Source: Brucella oryzae (lineage in GTDB: Bacteria > Pseudomonadota > Alphaproteobacteria > Rhizobiales > Rhizobiaceae). From it: DNA of 64,000 nt. The notes under the pieces are model-generated. The model was not told the origin of the DNA and searched no databases. It saw nothing but the letters and a program-made list of their open reading frames with translations. The DNA lies in assembly GCA_012103035.1 (NCBI GenBank), contig JAAVLL010000003.1:1-64000 (forward strand), written 5' to 3'. The position numbers were made by a program, and so were the translations under genes. Position 1 is the first letter of the stretch. Each line of letters opens with the position of its first letter. Below, one piece after another: positions 19,947 through 30,365 of the stretch.

Positions 19947-20492
19947 CGCCCGCAGCAAGGCGAAAAGCTGTCGCGCATCTGATGGATCACCATCGGATGA
20001 GCGAACGGCGGGCGTGTAAAGCCATTGGCTTTTGCCGGATGACGATCCGTTACGAAACCAGGCGCATCGACGACCATGACCTTCGCGAGCGGATGAAGGC
20101 ATTGGCGCATGAACGCCGCCGCTTCGGATATCGACGCATTCACGTGCTGCTCAGGCGCGAGGGCCACATTGTGAACCACAAGCGGCTCTTCCGGCTCTAT
20201 CGGGAAGAGAAGCTGACGGTGCGCAAACGCGGCGGCCGCAAGCGAGCGATCGGCACACGAGCACCGATGCTGATTCCGATCGCAGCCAATGATCGTTGGT
20301 CGCTGGACTTCGTGTCGGATCAACTCACCGATGGTCGCAGGTTCCGGGTCCTGACGGTCGTCGACGATTGCACCAGGGAATGCTTGGCACTCGTCGCCGA
20401 TACGTCGCTTTCCGGTCTGCGGGTTGCCCGTGAGCTGGACCGGATCATCGAGGACGAGGCAAGCCGAAGATGATCGTCAGCGACAACGTCCT
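19943..20492 (+). pseudogene. IS3-family transposase OrfB, truncated
   Basis: Contains the HTH_21 region (AARRKAVAHLMDHHRMSERR, RFGYRRIHVLLRREGHIVNH) and the first catalytic Asp (NDRWSLDFVSDQLTDGRRF). The second Asp (KPKMIVSDN) is reached only after a one-base correction in a G run at about 20458. The gene then ends at the IS6-family insertion, so the catalytic Glu is missing. Inactive. Confidence 0.82.
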
Positions 20493-21306
20493 GGCTGTGT
20501 CGCAAAATTTTCACTTCTGCTGAGCTATGTGAGCGTCAGTGCGCATAATTGAGTGAGGCGAATGCGAATGACGGTCGCTTTCAAAGGTACCCATTTTCCA
20601 AAAGTATCATCCTGCATGCAGTCTTCTTTTACGTGCGTTACCCGGTTTCCTATCGTGACCTTCAGGAAATTCTGGCAGAACGCGGCATTGCTGTGGATCA
20701 TGCGACCTTGAACCGATGGGTTGTCCGGTACTCACCGCTGATCGCTGCCCAGGCGCAATCGCGCAAGCGACCCACGGCCCGTTCCTGGCGTGTTGACGAG
20801 ACCTATATCAAGGTTCGTGGTCAATGGACCTATCTGTACCGAGCCGTTGACCGAGATGGCCAAACACTGGATTTCATGCTCTCCGAACGCCGGATCTGGC
20901 TGCAGCACGGCGTTTCTTCAAGAAAGCCATCGCAGCCAACGGTGTTCCAGACAAAATTGTCATTGATAAAAGCGGAGCCAATCTGGCCGGAGCACAAGCT
21001 GTAAACACAATCCTGAAAATCACCGGTCACAGCAAAATGATTGAAATCCTGCAGGTTAAATATCGCAACAACATCCTTGAGCAGGATCACCGGTTTATCA
21101 AGCGAATTACCAAACCGATGATGGGCTTTAAGGCGTTTCATTCAGCCGCAGCGACAATCGCGGGCATAGAAGTGGCGCATATGATCCGTAAGAAGCAGTT
21201 CGCAAATGACAACCGCTCGCCATTTAAAGTCTTTGCGGAGCTCGCAGCATAATTGCGTCTGAAGATCTGGCCGCTTCTAACATCATGATAAATTTGCGAC
21301 ATAACC
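20493..21306 (+). mobile_element. IS6-family insertion sequence, different type (about 814 bp)
   Basis: The ends read GGCTGTGTCGCAAA (left) and, as reverse complement, GGTTATGTCGCAAA (right). These imperfect 14-base repeats resemble the GG..TGT.GCAAA ends of the IS26/IS240 branch. Its transposase is unrelated in detail to the two copies at 10.4 and 14.6 kb. The left end truncates an IS3 element and the right end truncates a KefB-type gene. Confidence 0.85.
20549..21252 (+). pseudogene. IS6-family (IS240/IS26-like) transposase, one frameshift
   Basis: The two parts together give about 234 residues: RYPFSKSIILHAVFFYVRYP, YRDLQEILAERGIAVDHATL, catalytic D in SWRVDETYIKVRGQWTYLYR, second D in DKIVIDKSGANLAGAQAVNT and E in NNILEQDHRFIKRITKPMMG. 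The frame breaks near 20894. One more G there (CGGG) gives LSERRDLAAARRFF and restores the full protein. Confidence 0.88.
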
Positions 21307-22777
21307 CTATGGGCCATGCGCGGGGCAATCTTCGGTCTGGGGCTTGTTCAGGTTGCCGCCTGCATCGGCCTGCTGATCTGTGTCGGGCTGGCGCTTGGCT
21401 ACCCCGTGGCGCAGAGCTTCGTCGCCGGAACCGGCTTCGTGCTGACCTCGACCGCCATCGTCATGCAGATGCTGGAGGAACGCCGGACGGCCGGTGCCCC
21501 GAAAGGCCGCCGTATCGTCGCCATCCTGCTGCTTGAAGACCTTGCGATCGTCCCGCTGCTGGCGCTTGTGGCCTTCTTGGCGCCGAGCGCGGAAGCAGTC
21601 ACGTTGGGAGAGCGGTTGACCGCCGTCGCGATCGGACTTGCCTCCATCCTTGGGCTGGTGCTGGCCGGGCGTTATCTGCTTGATCCACTGTTCCGCCTGC
21701 TTGGCAAAGCCAGGGCGCGTGAGGTCATGACGGCCGCGGCGCTGTTGGTCGTACTCGGCTCGGCCTTCGCCATGCAGCTTGGAGGCCTTTCGATGGCGAT
21801 GGGCGCCTTCCTCGCTGGCGTGCTTCTGTCGGATCGTCCTTCCGCCATCAGCTCGAAGCCGATATCGAACCTTTCCGGGGCCTCCTTCTCGGCCTGTTCT
21901 TTCTTGGTGTCGGTATGGCGCTCGACCTGTCGGTCATCGCCGCCAGCTGGCGGCTGATCCTGATCGCGGTCGTCGCCTACATGGCGCTGAAGACGATCGG
22001 CATATATGCCGTCGCCCGACTGTTTCGCGCCGACAATCGCGAGGCGATCGAGCGCGCTGTGCTGATGGCCCAGGGCGGTGAGTTCGCCTTCGTGCTCTAT
22101 GCCGCCGCCGCGACCGCCGGCATCATCGACGCCCAGGCCAACGCCACCCTGACCGCGACGATCATCGTCTCCATGGCGCTAACGCCCATTATGGTCATCC
22201 TGCATGATCGTCTGATGCCCAAAAGCGCGCCGTCGATGGACGGTGTCGAAGCTGCTGACGGGCTGTCGGCGAGTGTACTGCTGATCGGCTTCGGTCGGTT
22301 CGGACAGATCGTGAGCCAGCCGCTTCTCGCCAGCGGCTGTGCGATCTCCATCATCGAAACCGACACGGATACGATCCGTGACGGACAGGATTTCGGGTTC
22401 AAGGTCTGTTATGGCGACGGGGCAAGGCTCGATATCCTCCACACGGCTGGAGCCGGCTCGGCAAGCCTCGTTATCATTGCCGTCAACGACCGCGAGGCGA
22501 GCCTGAAGATCGCGGAACTGATGAAAGCGGAATTTCCCTGGTGCCGGTTCTCGCCCGGTCGTTCGACCGCGAGCATGCCATCGAACTGGTGCACGCCGGG
22601 GTCGCATGGCAGATTCGGGAAACCTTCGAGTCAGCCCTGGCGCTCGGCGAGAAAGCGCTGGCATTGATGGACATCGGCGACGAAGAGCGCACGCGAGTGA
22701 TGGACGAGGTTCGCCGTCGCGACAGCGAGCGTTTCGCCATCGAGACTGCCGAGGGATCTACGCCGGCCGGGTCTTGA
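21307..22777 (+). pseudogene. kefB: KefB/KefC-type potassium-proton antiporter (CPA2), N-terminus removed by IS and frameshifted
   Basis: Coding starts at the IS6 junction with LWAMRGAIFGLGLVQV, deep inside the antiporter domain. GTGFVLTSTAIVMQMLEERR, the ion-pathway segment AILLLEDLAIVPLLALVAFL and AMQLGGLSMAMGAFLAGVLL follow. A TrkA-N (RCK) domain carries the NAD-binding motif LIGFGRFGQIVSQPLLASGC. Frame changes lie near 21831 and in a C run near 22540 (FPLVPVLARSFDREHAIEL after correction). The first 100 or so residues are missing, so the protein cannot work. KefB-type systems are glutathione-gated K+ efflux channels. Confidence 0.8.
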
Positions 22778-22780
22778 TCC

Positions 22781-23397
22781 ATGGCAACGCCTCACAGGCG
22801 GGCACCCATAACCCATCGAGGGACGCGTGATGGCATTGCACAAAAGACAGGCGGCTTGCCGGACGTTATCGCCGACGTCGTCGCCTTCTGGGCGGACGCC
22901 GGCGAGCGAGGCCAGTGGTTCGCCAAGAACGCGGCCTTCGATCGTGCCTTCCATGATCGCTACGTCGATCTGCATATGGCCGTCGCGAGCCGCCGGCATG
23001 ACGACTGGATGGCGACGGCCCAGGGTGCGCTAGCTCTCCTGATTCTCACCGATCAGTTTCCGCGCAATGCGTTTCGCGGGACAGGCCGCATGTACGCCAC
23101 TGATCCGCTCGCCCGCTCTTATGCACGGCAAGCGCAGGACATGGGTCACATGGAGCATGTGGACCCGGACTTGAGGCTGTTCTTCTGTCTGCCGTTCTCA
23201 CATTCGGAGGATCTGAACGATCAGGATACATCCGTCGTCCTCAATGCCCGATTGGGCCAACCGTGGCTCAGTCTTGCGGAAGGGCATCGCGACATCATCC
23301 GGCGCTTCGGACGGTTCCCCATCGCAATGCGATCCTGGACCGAGCGACAACAGAGGATGAGGCTTCGTTCCTACGCTGCGGCGGTTTCCCAGGTTGA
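22781..23397 (+). pseudogene. DUF924 family protein, C-terminal frameshift
   Basis: Conserved blocks of DUF924 are present: VIADVVAFWADAGERGQWFA, LLILTDQFPRNAFRGTGRMY, RLFFCLPFSHSEDLNDQD and HRDIIRRFGRFP. The family is predicted to be all-helical and has no established function. Adding one C to the C4 run at 23317-23320 restores the usual ending PHRNAILDRATTEDEASFLR with a stop at 23397. The start may be 22781 or an internal codon nearer GLPDVIADVV. It directly follows the kefB remnant on the same strand. Confidence 0.78.
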
Positions 23398-23642
23398 CTT
23401 GAGTGCACGTAGAAAATTTAAGTGCTTGCGTCCCATCAGCTTGTCTGCCTCGCGGCGATGGCAGACGCGGGAAACTTCCGTCGTCGTCTAGACGGCGAGA
23501 AGTGCAGGCAAAGAGCGCAATATCCGGGCTTCCGCCATGTTGGCAAACACCCGGATATTGGTAAGGCCCACTGGGCGAAAGCTCTTCAAAGTGCCGCGAT
23601 AGGACGCCGCTATCGTCAAGCGTCGGCTTCGCCTGGCAGCAA
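23398..23642. other. junction between IS-rich zone and aromatic cluster
   Basis: 245 bases without a recognisable gene. A minus-strand frame ending near 23490 (LTIAASYRGTLKSFRPVGLT, then ARILRSLPALLAV) reads like the tail of a protein but is not identified. It may be a remnant from the join between two DNA segments. Confidence 0.3.
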
Positions 23643-24851
23643 CTACTTCAGCATCTCAGACGAGACTGCTCCGTCGAGGCCCGTTGTCCCGTAAAGCCAC
23701 GCAACTGAATCATGCCAATCCTCAGCGGTCTTCGCGCGCATCATCGCATTGCGAAGCCGCGCATGGGCGCCGGCCGGATGGTAGATATGTTGACCGATCT
23801 CGCGAGATTGAAGCTGAATGCGCGCGGTACGAAGCGCGCGCTTCGAATTGGCGCGAGGAGAGCGCTTTCAAGGCTGCCTTCGTTGCCCTCGAGCTCCGCG
23901 GCAAGGCAGACGGCGTCTTCCATTGCCATACAAGCACCCTGGGCAAAATATTGCAGCATCGGGTGTGCAGCATCGCCCAGCAACGCGACCCGCCCATCGA
24001 CCCAGTTCGATACGGGATCGCGGTCACAAAGGACCCAAAGTTTCCAGTCTTTGCCGCGCTCGATCACCTGGCGAGCGACCGGAGCCACATGCGCGAAACC
24101 TTTGGCGACCTCTTCTTTCGTGACCGGCAAGCCCGCAACCGGTTCCGCCGCGTCGTTATGGTAGGTCACCACCAGATTGAAGGTTTTCCAACCGGAAAGC
24201 GGATAATGCACGATATGGCATTTTGGGCCGGCCCAAAGTGTAGCCGCGTTCCAGCGAAGGTCTTCGGGCATCTCTTCGATCGGAATGACGGAACGATATG
24301 TGGTGTGCCCCGAAACGCGGGGGCGCCATCACCGACGAGCTTGCGGCGTATGTTCGACCAGAGCCCATCGGCCCCGATCAGAGCCCTACCGACGACCGCT
24401 TCGCCATTGGCCAGGAACGCTGTGACGCTGGAACCATCCTGATCATAGGTTTTCACCTCCGACCCGACGCGCAGCTCAACCAGCGGGTTTTCCTGGCAAG
24501 CCCGCAGAAAGACGCCGAACAGTTCGCCACGATGGACGACTGCGTAGGGATTTCCAAAGCGGGTGCGAAACGTATCGTCGAGCGGGATACGCGTAACTTC
24601 CTCGCCGGTCATGGCATCCATGAAGCGCAGGCTGTCAATATACACAGCCATGCGCCGCGCCATGTCGCCGACGCCGAGATAGTCGAAAGCGTGGAAGGCA
24701 TTCGGCCCAAGCTGGATGCCCGCGCCGATTTCACCAAGTTGCGGCGCCTTCTCCAGGACGATGGAGCGAAACCCTTTGCGGGCGAGGCCCAAGGCCGCTG
24801 CAAGGCCGCCAATGCCGCCCCGGCGATGATAATGGGAAGCTGTTCGGACAT
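23643..24851 (-). pseudogene. 3-hydroxybenzoate 6-hydroxylase / salicylate-5-hydroxylase-like FAD monooxygenase, frameshifted
   Basis: Class A flavoprotein monooxygenase. It has the Rossmann motif GGIGGLAAALGLARKGF, the NADPH/FAD DG motif LIGADGLWSNIRRKLVGD and the GD motif GRVALLGDAAHPMLQYFAQG. Similarity to the NagX/XlnD group and its place in a gentisate operon indicate hydroxylation of 3-hydroxybenzoate to gentisate. The first break is in the C4 run at 24818-24821, just after MSEQLPIIIAG; a second lies near 24270 and a third near 23840. The correct C-terminus is AEDWHDSVAWLYGTTGLDGA with the stop at 23643. Last gene of the hyu-gentisate unit. Confidence 0.75.
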
Positions 24852-24901
24852 GATATTTCCTCCACAAGCAGCCCGCGCGTTCGCAACGGGCGTAGTTCTC
24901 T

Positions 24902-25545
24902 TTATTCGCTATCGGGTTGACGGGATGGGTGCGCGGACGCAAAGGCCGCAAGCGCATCGCAGGCATGCCCAATTTCAACGAGCCGCGGCATGGCCGAGAG
25001 GTCGACGCCGAAGCGGTTTGCGGAATAGAGTTGGGGACAAGGCAGATGTCCGCGAGGCTCGGACGCGCGCCAAAAGCAAATGGACCGGAACGATCTACCT
25101 TCGTCAGCAGAGCTTCGCACGCAGCAAGCCCGTCACCGATCCACCGGCGACACCAGGCGTCGAGTGCTTCCTGCGACTGACCGAGTTCTGTCCTCAGATA
25201 ATCCAGCACCCGCAGATTCTGCAGCGGATGGATGTCGCACGCGATCGCCAGTGCAAAGGCTCGAACCTGAGCGCGGCCAATCGCGTCCGCCGGCAGGAGC
25301 GGTGGCTCGGGAACTGTTTCATCCAGCCATTCGGCGATCGCAAGCGATTGCGTGAGAACCGCGCCGTCGACTTCAAGGGCCGGCACGAGGGCTTGAGGAT
25401 TGAGCGAACGGTAAGCCGGTGCCTTCTGTTCGCCACCGCCCCGCCGCAGGTGGACGGAAACAGCATCGTAGGAAACGCCTTTTAAGTTGCAGGCGATGCG
25501 GCAACGATAGGCTGCCGAACTGCGGAAATAGCCATGCAGAATCAT
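24902..25545 (-). pseudogene. maleylpyruvate isomerase, zeta-class glutathione S-transferase type, one frameshift
   Basis: The N-terminal thioredoxin domain starts MILHGYFRSSAAYRCRIACN, with the zeta-class Ser motif SSAAYRCR, followed by SLNPQALVPALEVDGAVLTQ. A helical domain (PLQNLRVLDYLRTELGQSQE) and a C-terminus ending ACDALAAFASAHPSRQPDSE come next. Zeta-class GSTs isomerise maleylpyruvate (or maleylacetoacetate) with glutathione; the setting favours maleylpyruvate to fumarylpyruvate. A one-base loss in a C run (G4 at 25033-25036 on the plus strand) breaks VPQLYSANRFGVDLS. The start overlaps the preceding gene's stop by four bases (ATGA). Confidence 0.82.
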
Positions 25546-26246
25546 GCTTCGGCCTCCCCGATCGTCAGGGGAGACGGGAGGAAGACCGTCGATTTCTCCG
25601 ACCACGACATTGCCCGGCATGACTGCGCCGACCCCGCGGGCGTGCCCGTGAAGATGAGGTCGCCGGCATCAAGATGGTAGAAGCCCGACAGGTGCGCGAC
25701 GATTTCGGGCACAGACCAGACGAGATCGGAAAGACGCGCGTCCTGGCGAGTCGTGCCATCCACGTCAAGACGGATGCGCTGTTTTCCGACGGCGCCGAAG
25801 TCGGTTGCCTTGACGATGTCCGACACCACCGCCGACTGTTCGAAATCCTTGCCGAGATCCCACGGCCGCCCCTTGGCGCGCGCATCAAGCTGCAGATCGC
25901 GGCGCGTCATGTCGAGCCCAGCGGCATAGCCGTAGATGGCCGGCGCGGTCTCGTCCGGGCGGAGGCGGAAGGCTGGCCCACCGATGGCGACAACCAGCTC
26001 CATCTCATAATGGAAATTTGCGGTGCCCGGCGGATAGGGTAGCGTCAAACCGCTGCTCACGGCCGACAGCGGCGACTTTAGAAAATAGAAAGGCGCCTCG
26101 CGGTCGACCTCGACGCCCATTTCCTTGGCGTGCTCCGCATAGTTGCGGCCGACACAGAAGATGCGATGAACGGGATAGGTCGCCTCTTCTCCAAGGACCG
26201 CGATGGAGGGAAACGCCGGAGACGGAAACAGTTTGCGGGACGTCAT
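25542..26246 (-). pseudogene. fumarylpyruvate hydrolase (FAH family), frameshift near the end
   Basis: FAH-fold hydrolase: YPVHRIFCVGRNYAEHAKEM, metal-binding ANFHYEMELVVAIGGPAF, then YGYAAGLDMTRRDLQLDARA and DLIFTGTPAG. The expected product splits fumarylpyruvate into fumarate and pyruvate, the last step of the gentisate route. The final 25 codons are in another frame (VGAVMPGNVVVGEIDGLPP) with a break near 25635. The start MTSRKLFPSP gives the usual length of about 234 residues. Tightly coupled to the downstream isomerase. Confidence 0.82.
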
Positions 26247-26305
26247 TGATGTTCTCCTGTCTGAGGCGCCCACGCGGCGCCATCGAATTGCTTGCCGAGT
26301 CGTGG

Positions 26306-26911
26306 TTAGCTCTGCTGATCGTTCGTACTGATGCTCGTTGGCCGGATCTCGCCCGGCACGTCGCTTAATCGGCCGCCATTTCCGAGAGCCACGGCGCTGA
26401 GCCAAAGCGTGACGGCGCGTTCGCGAACCATCTGCCTCGGCGTCACCCGGCGGCCCGTCAGCGAAACGACCGCACGGTCCCATGCCGCATCCGTCAGGTC
26501 ACGCCATTCGACATTCAGATGTGCCTGGGCATGCTCGAAGAGGTAGCGCAACGCGTGGGCCGGAAGGCAGGCACCCAGCACCTCGTCATCGGGCTCCTGT
26601 TCGGGGTCGCCAAGACTTTCCTCCCCGCGTTCTTCGCGCGCGGCTTCTGCGATGCGCGCCATCGCGCGGGCCTCGTACCCGACGCGAGCGACAATCAACC
26701 GGCGACCGACCCCGTTCAGGGACGAACTGCCGTCGAGCGCCACATCGTCGAGCTCGTTAAGCTTGCGGGCAAAATAGGCCGCTCCTCGTCGTGCCAAGAG
26801 AAGGTCGGAAGCCGGGGCCGCGGCTGAATCATACCGTGCGCCCTTGCCTTGCCGAGCCCGGAGCGCGGCGAGCGCCTCCCGCTCGTCGAGTGGTCGCTCT
26901 TCCACGTTCAT
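26306..26911 (-). CDS. maleylpyruvate isomerase-like protein (mycothiol-dependent/DinB-like family)
   Basis: 201 residues, uninterrupted. SDLLLARRGAAYFARKLNEL then DVALDGSSSLNGVGRRLIVA and ALRYLFEHAQAHLNVEWRDL match the N-terminal DinB-like domain of the mycothiol-dependent maleylpyruvate isomerase family. In that family a metal-binding His lies in a 'GWxRxHVxAH' segment. Here the same place reads GVGRRLIVARVG, so that ligand appears to be lost, while E and H of FEHAQAHLNVEW remain. Alphaproteobacteria lack mycothiol, and a glutathione-type isomerase is in the same operon. The role is therefore uncertain. Confidence 0.65.
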   Translation of the reverse strand: MNVEERPLDEREALAALRARQGKGARYDSAAAPASDLLLARRGAAYFARKLNELDDVALDGSSSLNGVGRRLIVARVGYEARAMARIAEAAREERGEESLGDPEQEPDDEVLGACLPAHALRYLFEHAQAHLNVEWRDLTDAAWDRAVVSLTGRRVTPRQMVRERAVTLWLSAVALGNGGRLSDVPGEIRPTSISTNDQQS

Positions 26912-28010
26912 CTCGGTTCTTCCTCAACGAACACGCGGTCAAAATGCAGGCGCTCCATGATCGGTGCATCGGAAAAGCGGAAGAGATCGAACCGCGTTTC
27001 GGCCTGCAGCGACCAGGATATCCAGGACGGCACGACGAACAGATCGCCGATGTCGAGCCGGTGTTCCACATCACCGAGCACAACAGAGCCGCGACCATCG
27101 AACACCTGGAAGACGGATGACCCCACCTCACGGCGTGGCGGCGTCTGCGCGCCCGCCCTCAGCCGGTGAAACTCGGCACGAATGGTCGGCATGACATCGC
27201 CGCCGGTCGTCGGGTTGACGAAGCGTATGGCGGCATGGCCCTGTCCAACCGTTGCGGGCTGGCCTTCATCCTCCAGAAGAAGCTGCTCGGTCAGCGCCCT
27301 GTCCGTGTGCTCCCATCGGTAGGCGCCGATGGGCGAGCTGACGGTGCTCTGCAAGCCGGACAGCGGACGCAGACCTGGATGGCACCACAGGCGCTCGCCG
27401 CGTGAGAAACGCGGCGTCGCGTAGTCCGTCACCCGCTCAGAACCGAACTCGAAGAAGCCGACATCGTTCTGGTAGGAAAGGGAATATCCAACCCGTCGAT
27501 CCAGGCCATCGGCTGGTCGGTATCGTTATGATGGCCATGGAAATGCCATCCCGGCGTCAGCAGGAAATCGCCACGACTCATGCGAACAGGGTCGCCGTTC
27601 ACAACCGTCCAGACGCCCTCGCCTTCTACCACGAAACGGAAGGCATTCTGGGCATGACGATGCTCAGGTGCGGTTTCCCGCGGCCCGAGATACTGGATCG
27701 CCGCCCAGAGCGTCGGGCTCACATAGGCGTTGCCGCCGAGGCCCGGATTTGCCAGTCCAAGCGCTCGTCGTTCGCCGCCGCGCCCAACCGGCACGAGATC
27801 GCCGGAGCGCTTTGCCAGCGGATAGAGGTTGGCCCATTTCCAGACATGCGGCACGGCCCTCGGTTTGGGATGAACCGGCATGAGATTCCCGAGCTGCGTC
27901 CACAGGGGCTTCAGATGCTCGCGCTCGAAGCCGGCATAGAGTTCGCGCAGTTCCGGCGTATCGTCCGGCTGCATAGCGTTCTTGACCGCCGCGTGGTCCT
28001 TCGTCGTCAT
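26908..28010 (-). pseudogene. gentisate 1,2-dioxygenase, one frameshift
   Basis: Two cupin domains. The N-terminal one holds the Fe(II)-binding site region TAPEHRHAQNAFRFVVEGEG and LLTPGWHFHGHHNDTDQP. The C-terminal one includes RAEFHRLRAGAQTPPRREVG and DIGDLFVVPSWISWSLQAET. The enzyme opens the ring of gentisate to maleylpyruvate using O2. Adding one T to the short T run at 27477-27479 (A3 on the plus strand) gives the native GLDIPFSYQNDVGFFEFG and joins the halves into about 366 residues, the usual size. The stop overlaps the next gene's start (ATGA). Confidence 0.88.
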
Positions 28011-28027
28011 GATTTTCCTCCTCCTGA

Positions 28028-28812
28028 TCAGAAGGCTGCGCGCCGGGCACGAGCCTGTTCGACCCAGAGTTCCCAGGGCCGATGAACCTGCGCTTCGATG
28101 TTCTCGGCTGCCGCGCGGCATTCCCCTCTGTGAGGTACACGACCTCACCGAGCTTGCTGGCATCCATCAGGTAGCGGGCATTGAGTTCGGCATAGATTGC
28201 CCGATAGACCGCGCGCTGGACGCTGTCGGCGACGACGGTGGAACCATGGCCGCGCATCAGCACGATATCGCTGGCATCGAATTTCCCGGCGAGAGCGCGT
28301 CCGAGATGGTTGTTGCTGACAAGGGTCGGTCGCGTCGCCGCCCGCCTCGCGGATCTCGTAGACCGGCACATCCTGACCGACGAAACCGGCCATGTGGAAC
28401 ACGGCGTTCATGCGGAAATTCTTGGCGATGCTGAACGGTACAATGGCGTGGAATGGCTGTGCACCACGGCCTTGACGTCGGGCCGGCGACGGTAGATTTC
28501 GCCGTGGATGAAACGTTCGAGATAGACCTTGCGGCCAGCAGCGTCGACCGCATCGCCATCGAGCGTGAATTCGACGATATCCTCTCGGCTCACACGGCCC
28601 GGCGCCATGTTGCGGGCGAGAAGGAACCGGTCGGGCCGCTTGTCATGACGAACGCTGACATGGCCGAAGCCATCCACCACGCCCTGGTCGAAAAGGATAT
28701 GATTGGCTGCAACCAGGTCCTCGATCAGTTGCGGGGACGGCGGTGGCCCAGCCTCGGCTGTGTCGGCGATCGCGACGGCAATGGGCTGATGCGGATTGTC
28801 AGGCGAACACAT
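28028..28812 (-). pseudogene. class II aldolase/adducin family protein, frameshifted
   Basis: Class II aldolase fold: ANHILFDQGVVDGFGHVSVR, EIYRRRPDVKAVVHSHSTPL (metal-binding HSH), then VLMRGHGSTVVADSVQRAVY and ENIEAQVHRPWELWVEQARA at the C-terminus. Besides sugar-phosphate aldolases the family includes aromatic-acid decarboxylases such as 3,4-dihydroxyphthalate decarboxylase. In this operon a C-C cleaving or decarboxylating step on an aromatic side chain is plausible, but the substrate cannot be read from sequence. Two or more frameshifts (near 28410 and 28330). The start is taken at MCSPDNPHQP. Confidence 0.75.
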
Positions 28813-28869
28813 GAGCGTAATCCTTGGCAAGTCTGTGAAAACAGATCGGCTTCTTTCCTGCCCGGCCGA

Positions 28870-30320
28870 TCAGCCGAGCATGATGTTGATGGTCTTCGCT
28901 TCGGTGTAGGACAGCATCTCCTCGATGCCCTCTTCGCGACCGACGCCGGAATTCTTCATTCCGCCGAAGGGAACGCCGAGGAAATGGTTGGAGCAGCCGT
29001 TGATCCACATGTGGCCCGAACGCACGCGGCGCGCGACGTTGAGTGCGTTTTTGATGTCGTTGGTCAGACGGCGCCCGTCAGGCCGTATTCCGTACTGTTG
29101 GCGAGGGCGATAGCCTCTTCCGCGGTCTTCCAGCGGCCAACAGACAGAACCGGACCGAAGACCTCTTCCTGCCAGAGCCGCATGCCGGGTTTGACGTCGG
29201 CATAGACCGTCGGCTCGACCCAGAAGCCCTTTTCGAAGCCGCGCCCGACAGGCCGCTTGCCTCCGGTCATCAACCGCGAACCGTCGTGACGGGCCGTTTC
29301 GAAGAAGGACAGCACCTTGTCGTACTGCACACGGGAATTTAGCGGCCCCATATCGGAAACCGGATCGGCGGGGTCGCCGACCTTCAGCCCCGCAACGCGC
29401 TCGACCACGCGCGCCAGCACGGCATCGTGAATATCCTCATGCAACAGAAGGCGGCTGGTCGAACCGCAGGACTGCCCCTGCCAGGTGAAGTTCATGCCCC
29501 GAACGGCGGCGGCGGCGATCACGTCGGGATCCATGTCCGGGAACGCGATCAGCGGGTTCTTGCCACCCAGTTCCAGCGTGACGTGCTTGACCGCGACCTC
29601 GGCCGCTGCCCGCTGGATCGCACGCCCCGTCACGGGAGAGCCGATGAAAGCGATGCGCTTGATATCGGGATGGCGGACAATCGCGTCGCCCACCGTCGCG
29701 CCCGTTCCCGTCAAGATGTTGAACACCCCCGGCGGTAACGCTTCGCGCGCAACTTCCGCCAGGACGAGGCGGAGAGCGGACTGGTTTCCGGCGGCTTGAC
29801 GACGACGGCATTGCCGGCGGCGAGCGCCGCGGCAGTCCGGGCGACGGCGAACATCAGAGGATGATTGAACGGCGCGATGCGGGCGACGACACCGTAGGGC
29901 TCACGCACCGTGATATGCAGATTCTCGGCTGTTGCCGGAATGGTCTCGCCCTTCAGCTCGTGGATGAGGCCCGCATAATAATCCAGGCTCTCCACAGCCA
30001 TGCCGACATCGCCGCGCATCGGCGTGATCGTATTGCCGGTATCGGCAACTTCGACATGCAGGATTTCTTCCGCCCGCGCCTTCAGCGCGGCTCCGAAACC
30101 CGCAGGCGCGCCCACGCTCCGACGGTGTCAACGCCGCCCAGGCGGGCCAAGCTGCTTCCGCCGCCTCGACAGCACGGGCGACATCGTCGCGTGTGCCGCG
30201 CGGAGAGCGGCCGATGATTTCCTCGGTCGCGGGATTGATGGAGTCGTCGAATTCCCCGGTAGAGCCGTGCACCAGCTCGCCACCGATCAGCATGCGATCG
30301 GATGCGGTCACGTAAGCCAT
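28870..30320 (-). pseudogene. NAD(P)-dependent aldehyde dehydrogenase, frameshifted
   Basis: Complete ALDH when three or four frames are joined (about 483 residues): SINPATEEIIGRSPRGTRDD, IAPFNHPLMFAVARTAAALA, the catalytic Glu in TLELGGKNPLIAFPDMDPDV, the catalytic Cys in FTWQGQSCGSTSRLLLHEDI, WVEPTVYADVKPGMRLWQEE, and a C-terminus GVPFGGMKNSGVGREEGIEE. It oxidises an aldehyde to a carboxylate. In context it could turn an aromatic aldehyde such as 3-hydroxybenzaldehyde into 3-hydroxybenzoate (inference). Breaks near 30115, 29725 and 29070. Confidence 0.82.
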
Positions 30321-30365
30321 GACAATGTTTCCTGTTAATGTGTGGCGCCGAGCGCCATCTGATCG

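Larger units (their letters stand above)
19640..20492 (+). mobile_element. IS3-family element (IS407-like), 3'-truncated
   Basis: OrfA and OrfB of an IS3-family element follow the broken methyltransferase. OrfB stops at 20492, where the left end of another IS6-family element begins, so the last third and the right terminal repeat are lost. The left boundary cannot be fixed without the other end. Confidence 0.75.

Noticed and set aside
24298-25485. A 395-codon open frame on the plus strand
   Set aside because: Antisense to the flavin hydroxylase and the glutathione-type isomerase, both recognised by motif; the plus-strand product is low-complexity and matches nothing.
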